This document shows, piece by piece, positions 32,107 to 42,685 of a stretch of 64,000 nucleotides of DNA. The stretch's first letter is position 1. Every line of letters begins with the position of its first letter. The notes under the pieces are model-generated. The model searched no databases, was not told the origin of the DNA, and saw nothing but the letters and a program-made list of their open reading frames with translations. A program made the position numbers and the translations under genes. The DNA is taken from assembly GCA_001510575.1 (NCBI GenBank), contig LNGK01000011.1, positions 62,001 through 126,000 of the forward strand, in the 5' to 3' direction. This DNA comes from Knoxdaviesia capensis (taxonomy: Eukaryota > Ascomycota > Sordariomycetes > Microascales > Gondwanamycetaceae).

Positions 32107-32595
32107 TATATATAACCGTGATCTTGGAAACCTCCTTCTTCTCTTTCTCCCCGACCTTGTATTTCTTTTCTTTCTTATTTCCTTTTCCTTCCCTTATTTC
32201 CCCCTCGAAACCGGCTCAACCATCCAGGGTTTGGCTTTGGCGTCCAACCCTAAGTTTCCTTTGTTTTCTTCCCCCCGCCTTCGTCTTTCCCTCAATCAAT
32301 CACTGGTCGCGCCTTCCCCCCGCGCTTGGAACACTCCGTTCTCATCAAAACCCTAAACGACTAAGCGACCTCCGGCGTCTAAACCGATATTCTATCTCCT
32401 TTTAATCTTTCGCAATTGATATCCTTGATTTTCTTACTTCTTTCTTTCCGTTTACTTTGAAGCTCTCTTTTTAAAAAGCCTTTCCCCTTTTCTGTCTCTC
32501 TTCGCATATTTCTTCCGAATAGAGAGAGACCCTTGTTATTGAACCCCTCGTTTGCTCTCTCCGTTGCGCCAGATCCGGGTACCCGATACGACACA
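32107..32595 (+). promoter_or_regulatory. Spartin gene core promoter and CT-rich leader
   Basis: A TATATATAA element at 32107-32115 is followed from 32127 by a long CT-rich stretch up to the ATG at 32596, the usual layout of a fungal promoter and leader. Two telobox motifs (AACCCTAA) lie at 32246-32253 and 32349-32356 within it. Confidence 0.5.
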
Positions 32596-34381
32596 ATGAC
32601 CACACATGTCAGTGATTTTGTCCTCGCCGCTTTGCTTTTCCATTGCCAGATAGCTGCCATGATCGGGCTCACGTGAAAAAGCTTCCTCGGGCTTTCATTT
32701 GCTGTTGTCTTTGCGGTTCTGGGTGGTCTTGTGCCCCCATCGTGCCCCTCAAAAGCTTCACACCGCAGGCTGCATGACCGGCCATATAAGCGATGACCGA
32801 CTCTAACTTTTTTTTTGTATCCCCACAATAGGACCCCAAGCTTCTGTATGCCATCAATGGCGTCAAGGCCTACCACCTCACCAATGGCCGCGAAGTGCCG
32901 CTCACCCAGTCCGGGCCGCAAACGCTGTCGCTGCTGATGGTGCCGACCTCCTCCAGCTTCTCCGACCCAGCCCTGGCGCCCGGCGAGGAAGACTTCTACC
33001 TGCACCTGCACCTCCCACCCGACCTCGACATGCCCCTCCCGGCCACCACGCAGATCTACCACCAGCCGCCGACCAGCTACCTGATCCCGCGGTGGGACCT
33101 CGGCCCGGACAGCGCCGCCTTCACACGCATCGAGTTCCCGTCGCCCGGATCACGCCCGGGCCTGCAGGAGGACGTTGACACCTTCGAGACCATTCTGGCC
33201 CAGTGCACGGCCTTCCTGGAGCGTGCGCCAGCCCCCAAATCGTCGTCGGGCGCTTCGTCCAAGGCTGCTGCGGCTGCTTCGGCGGCTGCCACGGCCAAGG
33301 CGAAGGCTGCGGCTGCCGAACAGCTGCCGGCGTATAACCCGGGCGACTACAAGCGTGGAGAGGGATATGTCCAGGGAAGCGCGAGTGCCACCACCGGAGG
33401 CCGTCTGGTTCTCGTCAACGAGGAGGATGGGAGTGTTATTGGGGAGCTGAGCGAGGGATACAAAGTTGTCGAGGACTCGGCCATCAAGCCGGGCTCCAAA
33501 GGTGAGCCTGACATATGCTACTGAATTGCGTGATATTAGGGTCCTAACTAAGTTGGATCCATATAGACCCCGTTGAGATCTCGCTGCCGACTGACGGCAG
33601 CTTTGCCATTGCCGTGCAGCCGGCTTCCCCAGAGTATGTTGAGATGGTGATGCACCCGGCATACACCAAGTCCTCGCTGGTCACCAGCGCGTCCAAGGCG
33701 TCGCGGCTGATTGTGAGCACATCGGACATCCTCACGCGCGCGCTGCAGAGCGGCGCCGACACCTTCACCAGCAGCACCAAGCCCAACGCCAAGCCGATGA
33801 CGTTCGACCCGACCACGCAGGACCGTATCCGCCGCATCAACCACTACTCGGTCAAGGCGGCAGAGCTGTCGGCGGTAACCGTCGGCCAGATCGGGCGGGT
33901 GGCGCAGAACCTCGGCGCAACGATTGCGCAGAAGAAGGACGGCTCATCGCGCGGCTACGACAAGGACGGCAACCCGATCGACTCGTACAAGCCGGGGCTG
34001 CTAAACCGCAGCCTGATGGCGTTCAACACGGTGGTCGACGGCATCGAGCAGGCGAGCCGCAACCTGCTGGTCGGCACCACGTCCAGCATGACCACAGTGG
34101 TGAACCACCGCTGGGGCGCCGAGGCCGGCGGCGTGTCGCGCGACCTCGGCACCGGCTTCAAGAACGCCGGCCTGGTGTACATCGACGTGACCGGTGTGTC
34201 ACGGCGGGCGATTCTGAAGAGCGTGGCTAAGGGCATGGTGGTCGGCAAGGTTAAGAACGGCGGCGGCGATATCGTGGTTGGCGGCGGCGATGGCGGCACC
34301 GTGCCGAATGACTTTGGGAACCAGCAGATGGTGCTGGCCAGTTATGCCAACAAGCAACCGGCGAAGACTTCGTTGTTCTAG
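32596..34381 (+). CDS. Spartin / senescence-domain protein
   Basis: Three exons, 32596..32607, 32832..33501 and 33567..34381, giving 498 residues. The first coding exon encodes only MTTH. It is joined over a 224 bp intron (GTCAGT donor, ATAG acceptor) to DPKLLYAINGVKAYHL, where fungal relatives also have this segment near the N-terminus. Intron 2 is 65 bp with GTGAGC donor and CCTAACT branch. The N-terminal half has SLLMVPTSS, an Ala/Lys-rich linker (residues about 140-160) and GGRLVLVNEEDGSVIGEL. The C-terminal half (about 265-490) is the senescence domain: ASRLIVSTSDILTRALQSGA, then TRNQ-free helix TQDRIRRINHYSVKAAELS, then VVNHRWGAEAGGVSRDLGTG. Spartin-type proteins act at lipid droplets and membrane contacts in animals; the fungal role is less clear. 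The tiny first exon makes the start less certain than the rest. Confidence 0.88.
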
Positions 34382-35470
34382 ACGAGGGATGTCTGTTTCT
34401 GTTGCCTTCTCCGCACGTGGGGAGATACGGGGGAGGGGTTTCGTTGTTGGTTGGGAGGCGATGAAGTTATGAGATACCTCTTCATCGACTTCCTGATCTG
34501 TGCTGTATTGTGCTGGGCGGCCTCTCACATTCTTTCTTCTCTGTTTATTGCTGTATTATTTGATCAATGTCTTTCCTTCTCTGATATGTGTCGTTCATCT
34601 GGTCGCTTCTCTACGAGTATGTGTGTATGTGCGTACAGAAGGGCCCGATATTTGCTGGATGTAGCACTTTGGCAGGGGGAAGCCATTTAACGTGTGTAGT
34701 AGATAGTGAGATATAAATACCGAAAACAGACTTCAACAGACTTGTCTCCATGTAAATGGGGTATATCATATTCAAACGTGGAGTGATGGAGGGCACCTCA
34801 GACAAACTAGGGTTATATAGGGTTACGTCGTATTTACACTTTTGACCATCCGCTTTTTTAACGCGTATAGCCGCGTCCAGCATTTTGAAGCCGCCCGGAA
34901 CCAACTTCACCTTCATTTGATATCTCACAGACTCACAGCCGCAGGAATTCCTCACCCCAAAAGCCGCTTTGAAGGACCAAACAGACACGTTTGAGCTTTT
35001 CCTAACCCTAACACTGCGTTTCATTCTATCTTTTATTGCGGTATCCCTTTCGAAGAACCCGGAGATCAGGCACACAAAACCCCCGGAACTCCAGCCGGCT
35101 GATTCCCACACACACCCACCACTCCCCGGGGCCTTTCGTAGATCACGGGGTCTATGTGCTGCCGATTCGAGCCGATCGGCGCGATTCTGCTGTTCTTCCG
35201 CAACCGGTCACGAGCCTCGTCGCCGTCCGCCGCTGCCGCAGCCGCCGAGCTGCAGCCGGAGCTTGAGCCGTCTGCGCGGCCCGTCCACTTCGTCGTGCCC
35301 CCGTCGTCGTCGTCGTTGCCGGACGACGTGCCGGCCCGGCCGTCGACGGCACGCTGATTTTTCGGCTCTTTTCCGCCCGGATCCGTTTGCTTTCCCCAGT
35401 TCTCTCTTCCTTTTATTTCTCTCTTCTACTCCCTTCCCCTTGTCTCTTTCCACCCCCGTCCGAACCCAAA
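34382..35470. promoter_or_regulatory. Intergenic region: spartin 3' end and GCP4 promoter
   Basis: About 1.1 kb. Contains three telobox-like motifs: TAGGGTT at 34808-34814 and 34818-34824, and TAACCCTAAC at 35003-35012. A GC-rich stretch (35150-35350) precedes a CT-rich leader (35385-35465) just before the ATG at 35471. Confidence 0.5.
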
Positions 35471-37999
35471 ATGCTGCACGAGATCCTCCTCTCGCTGGCA
35501 GGCAACCCCTCCCCCCTCCTCCGCCCGCCTTCGCCAACCTCCGATGCCCGTGCGGGGATCTCGCCGCCCGAGCGCGCCCTGCTCGCCAGCGCCGCTCGCC
35601 TCAGTACCTTGCACGCCCAGCTGCGCGCCGCCACCGCCCTGCTCCTGCGCTCCGGTCCGCCCCCGCCGCCCGCCGGCAGCACTGTCCCGCGTCCCTCTAG
35701 CACTGGGGCTAGTGCTAGGGTACCGCCGGCCGTGTGCCGCGCCGTGGCCGCCGCGATCGACGCCGACCACCTGCGCGCGTTCCGCGCCACGGTGGTGCGG
35801 GTCGAGCGGCAGATCCTCAAGCGTGACGCCGCGCTGGTCGGCGCGTATTCGATCGTGCCGTTGACGGCCGTTATCGGCGAGTTCACGCCGTGGGAGCGCC
35901 GGCTGCAGTGGCTGTGGGCGATGGTGCTGGTCGCGTCGCCCGAGCTGCGCGCCCAGGCCGACGGTGCCGCTGCCGACCCGGATGACATGGACATGGACGT
36001 GGACGTACCCCGCATGCCATGCACTGGCGCGCAGATGATCGACCGTCTCCGGCTGGAGATGCGGAGCGGGTACGCCGACATCGAGGCCGCTGCGACGGGC
36101 CTGGTGCGGACGGCTGAGGCGGCGTGGCTGCGGCAGGTGGCCGCGTGGATCCTGTACGGGCGGTTGCCGACGTCGGGAGCGGACGACTTCTTCGTGCGCC
36201 GCACCGACGACGGGGCCGACGACGGCGACTTCGTCCTGGTCCCGGAGAACCTGCCCAGCTTCGTCACGCCGGCCACGGCCTCGTCGATGCTCTTCATCGG
36301 CAAATCGCTCAACCACCCGCGCGTGCGCAGCGCCATCGAGTCCAGTCCGCACAGCCGCGCCCAGCTTGCCGCCCAACTGGCCGCGCTCTCCGCCCTCACC
36401 GCGCCGACCCCCGCCTCAACTACTGCTGGCACCATCACCAGCAGAGACTCGGAGCCGCTGCTGCTCCCTCCACCGCCGATCTCACGCGACGCCTTCTCGC
36501 GCGCCGTCGCCACCGTGCGCCGCGAGCTCGCCCGCCACACGCTGCAACGCCTGCTCCCGCGCGCAACGGTAGTCGACGCGCTGCACCTGTTCCGCGAGTT
36601 CTTCCTGCTTGGCCGCGGCGAGTTCGCCATGGCGCTGACCAGCGAGGCCGATGCGCGGCTACGGTTGCGCCAGCGCGCCACGCCGGGCGGCGGCGTACCG
36701 GGACAGGCGGTGATGTCCGCCGCCGTGAGCACCGCGCCGGCCATCCCGCTGAAAGCTGGCGACGTGGCCCGTGTGCTCGCGCGCACGTGGGCGGCGCTCG
36801 CCGCGGCGCAGGGCCTGCACGCCACGCCGGACGACGACGATCTGCTCGAGCGAGCGCGCAGCCTGATCCACCTGCAAGTGTCCGGCCCGGCCCCCGCACC
36901 CCCGCTACCCGGGGCTTCCACAGCCACCGGCACTACTCGCACGGCATCCCTCGCTGCCTCCGCATCCGCCTCCGTGCACCCGTTCCGCACCCTCCTCCTG
37001 GCGCCAACGGCCGTCTCGCTCACGATCCCGACGATCCCGGCGCCGCTGGACATGTTCCTGACGCCGGCGGACGTGGCGCTGTACTCCAGCGCGCACACGT
37101 TCCTGCAGGCGATCCGCCGCGGCCACATCGGGCTGACGGGCCTGTGGACGCTGACGCCGCTGCGCCGCCACCACCCGGCGCCGGTGGCCCCGCCGGCCGG
37201 CACGCGCACGGGCGCGGGGCTCGCGAGCACGCAGCAGCTGCGGCGGCGCCACACCGCGCGCGACCGCGTGCTGCGCAGCTCGTGGGTGGCGTGCAGCGCG
37301 GCGGTGTTCTTCCTCGCCGAGCTGGAGGCCTACCTGCAGGCCGAGGTTGTCGAGGTGCTGTGGGCGGATTTCCGGCGCTGGCTGGACGCCGATCCGGGCG
37401 CTGGCACCCCCAGCGCCATGGACACCAGCGACGACGACTCCAGCGACGACGACGACGACGAGGACCCGTGGCTCGCCTCGTCCGAACCTGCACGGCCCTC
37501 CGCCTCCGCGCCCACCCGCGACCCGCAGTCCCTGCACCAGGCCCACACGGCCTACCTGTCGGCCCTCACCCACAACCTCCTGCTCACGCACGCCTCGGTC
37601 ACCGGGCCGCTGCACACACTACTAACCAACGCCGACCGCGCGCGCACGCACACGCACGCACTGCACGCCACGTGGGCGGCCCGCGACCTGGCGGACGACG
37701 CCGGGGTGGTCGACGACGGCTACGCGGATCTGGCGCGCGACGAGGCCGCCGCGCTCGCGGCCCTCCGGGCTGCCGAAGAAGGGATGCGTGCGTCGATCGG
37801 CGAGCTCGTCGATGTGCTCCGCCAGTTGGAGACCGAGCCGGGGTTCCTTGACCCCATGGCGGCGGGCCGCGCGGCGCTGCTGGGTCTGGCGGGCCCGGGG
37901 GACGCCGAGGCGGAGTACGTGCCGAGACGGGTTGGGGGGATTAGTCGGCTGTTGCTGAAGCTGGACTTTGGGTCGTGGGTCGGTCGGACGGCAGTATAA
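35471..37999 (+). CDS. Gamma-tubulin complex component 4 (Spc97/Spc98 family)
   Basis: Single exon of 842 residues from ATG 35471, which follows a CT-rich leader directly. The N-terminus MLHEILLSLAGNPSPL is the conserved start of GCP4. Later family segments include VVRVERQILKRDAALVGAYSI, PLTAVIGEFTPWERRLQWLW, SMLFIGKSLNHPRVR and HLFREFFLLGRGEFA. The C-terminal part (GLWTLTPLRR, VLRSSWVACSAAVFFLAELEAYL, then VEVLWADFRRW) is the gamma-tubulin-binding half. GCP4 is part of the gamma-tubulin ring complex at spindle pole bodies. The gene is extremely GC-rich and Ala-rich with an acidic insert near residue 655. GC-rich composition leaves long open frames on the other strand and in other frames; these are shadows. 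Confidence 0.92.
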   Translation: MLHEILLSLAGNPSPLLRPPSPTSDARAGISPPERALLASAARLSTLHAQLRAATALLLRSGPPPPPAGSTVPRPSSTGASARVPPAVCRAVAAAIDADHLRAFRATVVRVERQILKRDAALVGAYSIVPLTAVIGEFTPWERRLQWLWAMVLVASPELRAQADGAAADPDDMDMDVDVPRMPCTGAQMIDRLRLEMRSGYADIEAAATGLVRTAEAAWLRQVAAWILYGRLPTSGADDFFVRRTDDGADDGDFVLVPENLPSFVTPATASSMLFIGKSLNHPRVRSAIESSPHSRAQLAAQLAALSALTAPTPASTTAGTITSRDSEPLLLPPPPISRDAFSRAVATVRRELARHTLQRLLPRATVVDALHLFREFFLLGRGEFAMALTSEADARLRLRQRATPGGGVPGQAVMSAAVSTAPAIPLKAGDVARVLARTWAALAAAQGLHATPDDDDLLERARSLIHLQVSGPAPAPPLPGASTATGTTRTASLAASASASVHPFRTLLLAPTAVSLTIPTIPAPLDMFLTPADVALYSSAHTFLQAIRRGHIGLTGLWTLTPLRRHHPAPVAPPAGTRTGAGLASTQQLRRRHTARDRVLRSSWVACSAAVFFLAELEAYLQAEVVEVLWADFRRWLDADPGAGTPSAMDTSDDDSSDDDDDEDPWLASSEPARPSASAPTRDPQSLHQAHTAYLSALTHNLLLTHASVTGPLHTLLTNADRARTHTHALHATWAARDLADDAGVVDDGYADLARDEAAALAALRAAEEGMRASIGELVDVLRQLETEPGFLDPMAAGRAALLGLAGPGDAEAEYVPRRVGGISRLLLKLDFGSWVGRTAV

Positions 38000-38716
38000 G
38001 TGAGGGTCGGGGGGTGGGAAGCGTAAGGGTTATCCTTCTGTATGGCCTAGACTTGGTGACGAGTACGAATAGATGACTACGAAATCACATCCACGATTGT
38101 TTGTTCTGACGCTTCATTGAGCAAGAAGATACTTCGAGAAGAAAAAAAAATCAAGTTGAGAAAAGCCAAGTATGAGGCAATCTTGATGCATCCATCATAA
38201 GATACAGAAATTCTGGGAGGGTTAATGGCCCTCCCAAGCAGAAAAACAAAACTCCGGTCCAATCCACGGCATATAGAAATCCGTTGCCGGTCAGTTAACC
38301 CATCCATCCCTGATGCTGAACGCCCAATTCCGCCCAGAAGTAAAAAAAGAAAAAAAAAAGAGGAAACCCATCATTCAAGAGAAAACAGTAAGAAAAATGT
38401 CCCAGTCTCATATATCATGTGTAATGAAAAAGAAATTTAGTTCTTCTTCAACAGTGACGTTGCTGATCCCGTCGCTCAACCCGCAAAACCAACCGAAACC
38501 CCGGAAAAAATGAATATGTGAAGTAAAATAGACAAAAGAAGAAAAAAAAAAAAAGAAGAAACTAAAATTAAAGAGATAATGAGGATATGGGGACAGAAAG
38601 AAAGAAAAGGAAAAAATGCTTCAGCGGGATGTTGGACCGTTTTCGTTCATTCTGAGAAAAGGGATATCTGGAAGACAAAAGACATCAACCAACAACCCCT
38701 TGGGCACTTTTGTCTA

Positions 38717-38748
<32 letters not shown>
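38000..38748. other. Convergent intergenic region
   Basis: About 750 bp between GCP4 (+) and the conserved hypothetical gene (-). A-rich on the plus strand from 38330 to 38620. Ends with a (TG)n tract at 38719-38747. No gene seen. Confidence 0.55.
38719..38747. repeat. (TG)n microsatellite next to a stop codon
   Basis: About 14 TG units, one base away from the stop codon (38749-38751) of the minus-strand gene. The mRNA would start its 3' UTR with a (CA)n run. Confidence 0.95.
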
Positions 38749-38750
<2 letters not shown>

Positions 38751-40311
38751 AGTAGGCCGGAATGGCACTGGCCCAGCGCAGAGCACTGGAGGCCTTTTCC
38801 AGGCGACGGCGCTGGAGGAAGCGCGGAAGCAGCGGCGAGAGGTTTCTAGACGCCGCCGACGAGTAGAGCGGCGAGCTGGCCGACCTCGACAACGACGCGG
38901 TCTCGGCGGCAGCAGCGGCGGCAGCCTTGGCCTTCTTCGCGGCTTTGGCGGGAACGGGCCACCGCGTCTTGATGCAGTCGTCAACCAGGGCCATCAGGCC
39001 GGTGGCCACGACCACGTCGGCAACATCGGTGCGGGCGGCAATCAGGTCCTCGTCAGCAATCCACAGGTGACACGGCGGGATCCAGCCACCAGCGTCCTCG
39101 TCGGCGGCCACCTGGTTGGGGGCGCGGGCTTCGGGCACAATGTGGGCCACGGGATGCGAGTTGCCGTCGCGCAGCAGGTGGAAGGACACGGCGCCGTCCA
39201 GGTTCTTGTCGGTGACACGCTTCCACGAATACGAGTGGCCCCACCAGTCAAAGTCGTAGTGCTTCTTGGCGTCGCCGCTGCCCTTGCGGGTCAGGTCGAC
39301 GCGGGCGTAGTTGGAGAACTCCAGTTTGATGGTGTTGGTGGCAATGTGGCGGGGCTTGGACGATGAGGACGACGAGGATGCGCGGGAGGTGGACGAGTGG
39401 GAGTCGGACGCCAGAGACGACGACGACGACGACGACGACTTGTGGCTGGCGGCGGACGAAGCAGGCGGGGCGGCGGACGAAGACGACGACGTCGAGTTGC
39501 GGCTGCGCGAGCTGGACAGCGAGACGCCGGAGCCGGTGCGGGGCACCTGGGGGCGGCCGACGTTCAGGCTCTTCTTGATGACGCTGGTGACGGACTGCTG
39601 CAGCGACTTGGACTCGGTCAGCTCGTCAAACTTGCGGCGGGTGCTGCACACTTCGCGGCCGGAGTCGCGGCTGTAGCGGCGCAGCGAGAAGTCACGGCGG
39701 GCCAGATCGTGCATGCGCAGGTGGAAGAGCTGCATGGTGATGTTGCGATGGCCGGGCACGGTGGTGTCGATGCGTAGGTTCATGTTGCCATCGGAGGTAA
39801 ACTCGTCGTGGCGGATCGACAGGCGGTTGGTGGTGGGGAACAGGCGCGAGAAGTCGTAAGGGGTTGAGGTGCGCACGTTGGGGTCCATGGGTTCCTTGCG
39901 GTAGACGGGAAGAGGGGGGATTTCACAGTCGAGATCGCAGTCGGGGATATAGTCGGAGTCGGCGTTGTCTTCATCGTCCTCCTCGTCTTCGCTGTCGGAG
40001 GACTCGGCCAGAGACTCGGAAGAGGCTCGTTCGCAAACACTGGTGCAGGGCGAGAGGTCTACTTGGGGGGCGGCAACGGGCTGCTGCTGTTGTTGGCGAG
40101 CCTGTTGCTGCAGCTTCTGGAGGAGAAGGGCTTTTTGCCGTTGTTCCTGCTCGAGGGCCGACTCGTAGGTGAGCGAGGCAATGGTGGATGACGAGCACGA
40201 AGATGACGAGCAGGTGGTGAACGACGAGGTCGAGGCAGACATGTTCGCGGGGAGGTGAGAGGCGGCAGAGACGAATCTCGCCAGCTGGGGACGATCAGAT
40301 GAAGTGGCCAT
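38749..40311 (-). CDS. Conserved fungal protein of unknown function
   Basis: Single exon, 520 residues from ATG 40311. The first 75 residues are Ser- and Gln-rich (a run near 70-78 is QQQQQ), followed by an acidic block (SDSEDEEDDEDNADSD, about 104-119). The likely structured part has two blocks. Block one (about 160-235) reads MNLRIDTTVPGHRNITMQLF, then RRDFSLRRYSRDSGREV. Block two (about 327-440) reads IKLEFSNYARVDLTRKGSG, then YDFDWWGHSYSWKR, then HIVPEARAP and WIPPCHLWIADEDL, ending VVVATGLMALVDDCIKTRW. The blocks are joined by a Ser-rich linker. I associate this architecture with an unnamed protein widespread in filamentous ascomycetes. The beta-rich hydrophobic pattern hints at a tubby-like or lipid-binding fold, but this is inference. 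Confidence 0.82.
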
Positions 40312-41000
40312 GGTGTGTGTGGTGGATGTGGTGGTGGTATTTGGTGAAGTTGAGGGGAGAAGTGAGAGAACATGCAGTGCACAAGATCGATGATGGTGAT
40401 GGTGATGGTGATGGTGATGTTGTTGGAAGAGGTTGAGCTTGAGCTGAGGAGAGGGGATGATATATAGGTGTATATATAAAGATAGGAGTGAGATAAGAAA
40501 TTAAAGAAAGATATAAAAACCAAAGAAGGGTATGAAAAAAAAGAGCGGGAAAGGGAGATTCAAGATATATAAAAACTGGGAGTAGGTGGGGACCGAAGCT
40601 GCGGTCGACTTGGGGAAGGAGACGGACGATACGATATATAGAGAAGGAAGGCGTGCGTGGTGTCCAGGGCAGTGGGAAGCTAGCAGCGTGGGATGGATGG
40701 AGGAAGGAGGATGAGTTATTGAAGCCAGTTAGCCTGTTCTGGTGGGTTCTGTGGTTCTCTAGGGACAGAAGAGCCTAAAAATAAGACGTGTTGTAGCCGG
40801 AGTAGCAGCAACAGAAGCAGCACCGGGGCCCGGCGGGAGTGGGCGTGGGCCACTGAAAAAAAAAAAAGGGAAAAAGATAAAAGAAACACACCCCCCCACC
40901 CACGCACCACCCACAGCCAGCCAGCCAAAAACAAAAGTCAGACGACGACGACGACGAACGACCCAACCCGGCAAAGCACAAACGAACGAGCCGGGTGGAG
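40312..41000 (-). promoter_or_regulatory. Probable leader of the conserved hypothetical gene
   Basis: The plus strand is purine-rich to about 40.72 kb, so the sense strand has the CT-rich bias seen in other leaders of this window. It includes a (TGATGG)n repeat at 40390-40419 and AT-rich spots near 40460 and 40565. Confidence 0.4.
40390..40419. repeat. (TGATGG)n hexanucleotide repeat
   Basis: About five units, 80-110 bp upstream of the ATG at 40311, on the template side of the leader. Confidence 0.85.
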
Positions 41001-42654
41001 AAAACGTATGTCTCGTCCCGTTATGTGTGAGTTGCGGTATTCGCGGTCGGAAGAGTGTTTTTGTTGAGAGAAATAGCGAGAGACTCACTCTGAGCGCTGG
41101 ATGAGGCTGTCTGGGCAGGTGTGAGTAATACGTGATCTGCCATCTCCTCCTTCTCCTCTGTGAGGCGTCTCTTGCGGCCAAGCTGAAGGTGTAAGACTCA
41201 CACATGTCGAGGATCTGTGATGCTTGCTGATTGTGGTGATGAACGCCTCTGCCAGGGCCCAGGGCAGCCTAATCGGCTGGCGTGTAGTGGATCACAAGGA
41301 GGCAAACAGGCCCGGCCTGAACGGCGTTGGTTTGGTGCCTAAGGACAGATCCAGGGCAGGGGGGTGGGTGGCTTTGCGTTGTTGCTCGCTTGCTGAAGCT
41401 GTGTAAGTGGTGATGAGAGGAGAGAAAGTCAGCCAAAACACCGCAGTTTGTTTATAAGCCATTATTGGATACGCCGACCGACAGTTCTTGAACCCGAGGA
41501 GCGTGTACAGTAGGTATGTAACCCAAGTCCAGCAGTGCGGAATTTCTGGCTTTCTGGGCGTCGGGAACTCTGTGTGTGTGATGTGAGAGAGAGAAAGCGG
41601 TTTCCCCGGAGTGAGCGAACAGAGACAAAAAAAAAAGGCGCCGAGATCTTCGTCGTCGTTGTCGTCACTGGCTGGTGGTTGCAACTGCAAAAAAGTCTCA
41701 GCATTTTTTTTTCTTTCCTTCTCCCGCCGAGACCACCCTGTGGCTTCTGTCTTCCCCCCCCTCTTTTTTTTGTGATACATGTGCAAGGAAGAGAAATGGA
41801 AAAGGCATGAGATAGGGGGGAAATGACTCTCTATCGCTCAAAGAGGCGGATTTACGTGGACTTAGCACATTCGCAGACAGAATTACGTGTTCCATTCCAG
41901 GGCGGCATATATTACTAACATCCGAGCTGGATGCATCGCTCTTTCCCCGTCGAGGTCAACCCATATGAACATCAGAGTTTTCTCGCGCCTTCCCCATTGA
42001 ACAGCATGAAAAGCAAACACCTGACAGCAACGATGGCGTTTGAGTGGTTGGACGGAGAACAGTCGATCAGGAACAAGGCAGGAGGCACGAACGAGCGGCG
42101 ATGTGATCGCCAACGCAGCACCAGAAACAAAAAGGGCAGGGACGAAAACCGCGCGTGGGGGCCCTGGAGGAGAGTTACAAACAAGGACAAACAGAACACG
42201 GCAGAAGGCGCTCGAGGGCCCGAGAAGCGGCCAGAAAACAACACACAGAAAAAAGCACGTAGCAAACGGCCAGCGGAAGAGGCTTTGTTGGCCTTTGCGT
42301 TTGCATTACCACAAAAGACAACAACCCCCAGAAAAACCCCTGCCCTGCGTCGACGCTGTGGTGTCTCTATTACACCCACCAAAAAGCAGGCTGTGAGGGC
42401 TGTTCAAGCAGAGAGTACGTACCCCCCCCTCCGCGTACCATTACGTTCTTTCCCTCTCTCTCCGACACACACGCGTCCAAGTCTTTCCTTCCTTTCTCTC
42501 TCTGCCTGCCCTTTGCCCACCCGTCTTGCTTGCAAGAGAGTCTGTCCAAGCGAGACATATAGACATCGAACGTCGGTATAATGCGATACGAGCTTTAATA
42601 GCATCGGTGCTAGTAAACCCGCCGAGAATGATTTGCCCGGCCCACCTATCCTCG

Positions 42655-42656
<2 letters not shown>

Positions 42657-42684
<28 letters not shown>
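42657..42684. repeat. (GACA)n microsatellite
   Basis: Seven tandem GACA units in intergenic DNA. A shorter related tract lies at 45284-45300. Confidence 0.95.

Positions 42685-42685
<1 letters not shown>

Noticed and set aside
35413..37254. 613-codon open frame antisense to GCP4 and other long frames at 35426-36376 and 36124-37851
   Set aside because: Shadows of the very GC-rich GCP4 coding sequence; no domain and Arg/Ala-biased composition.
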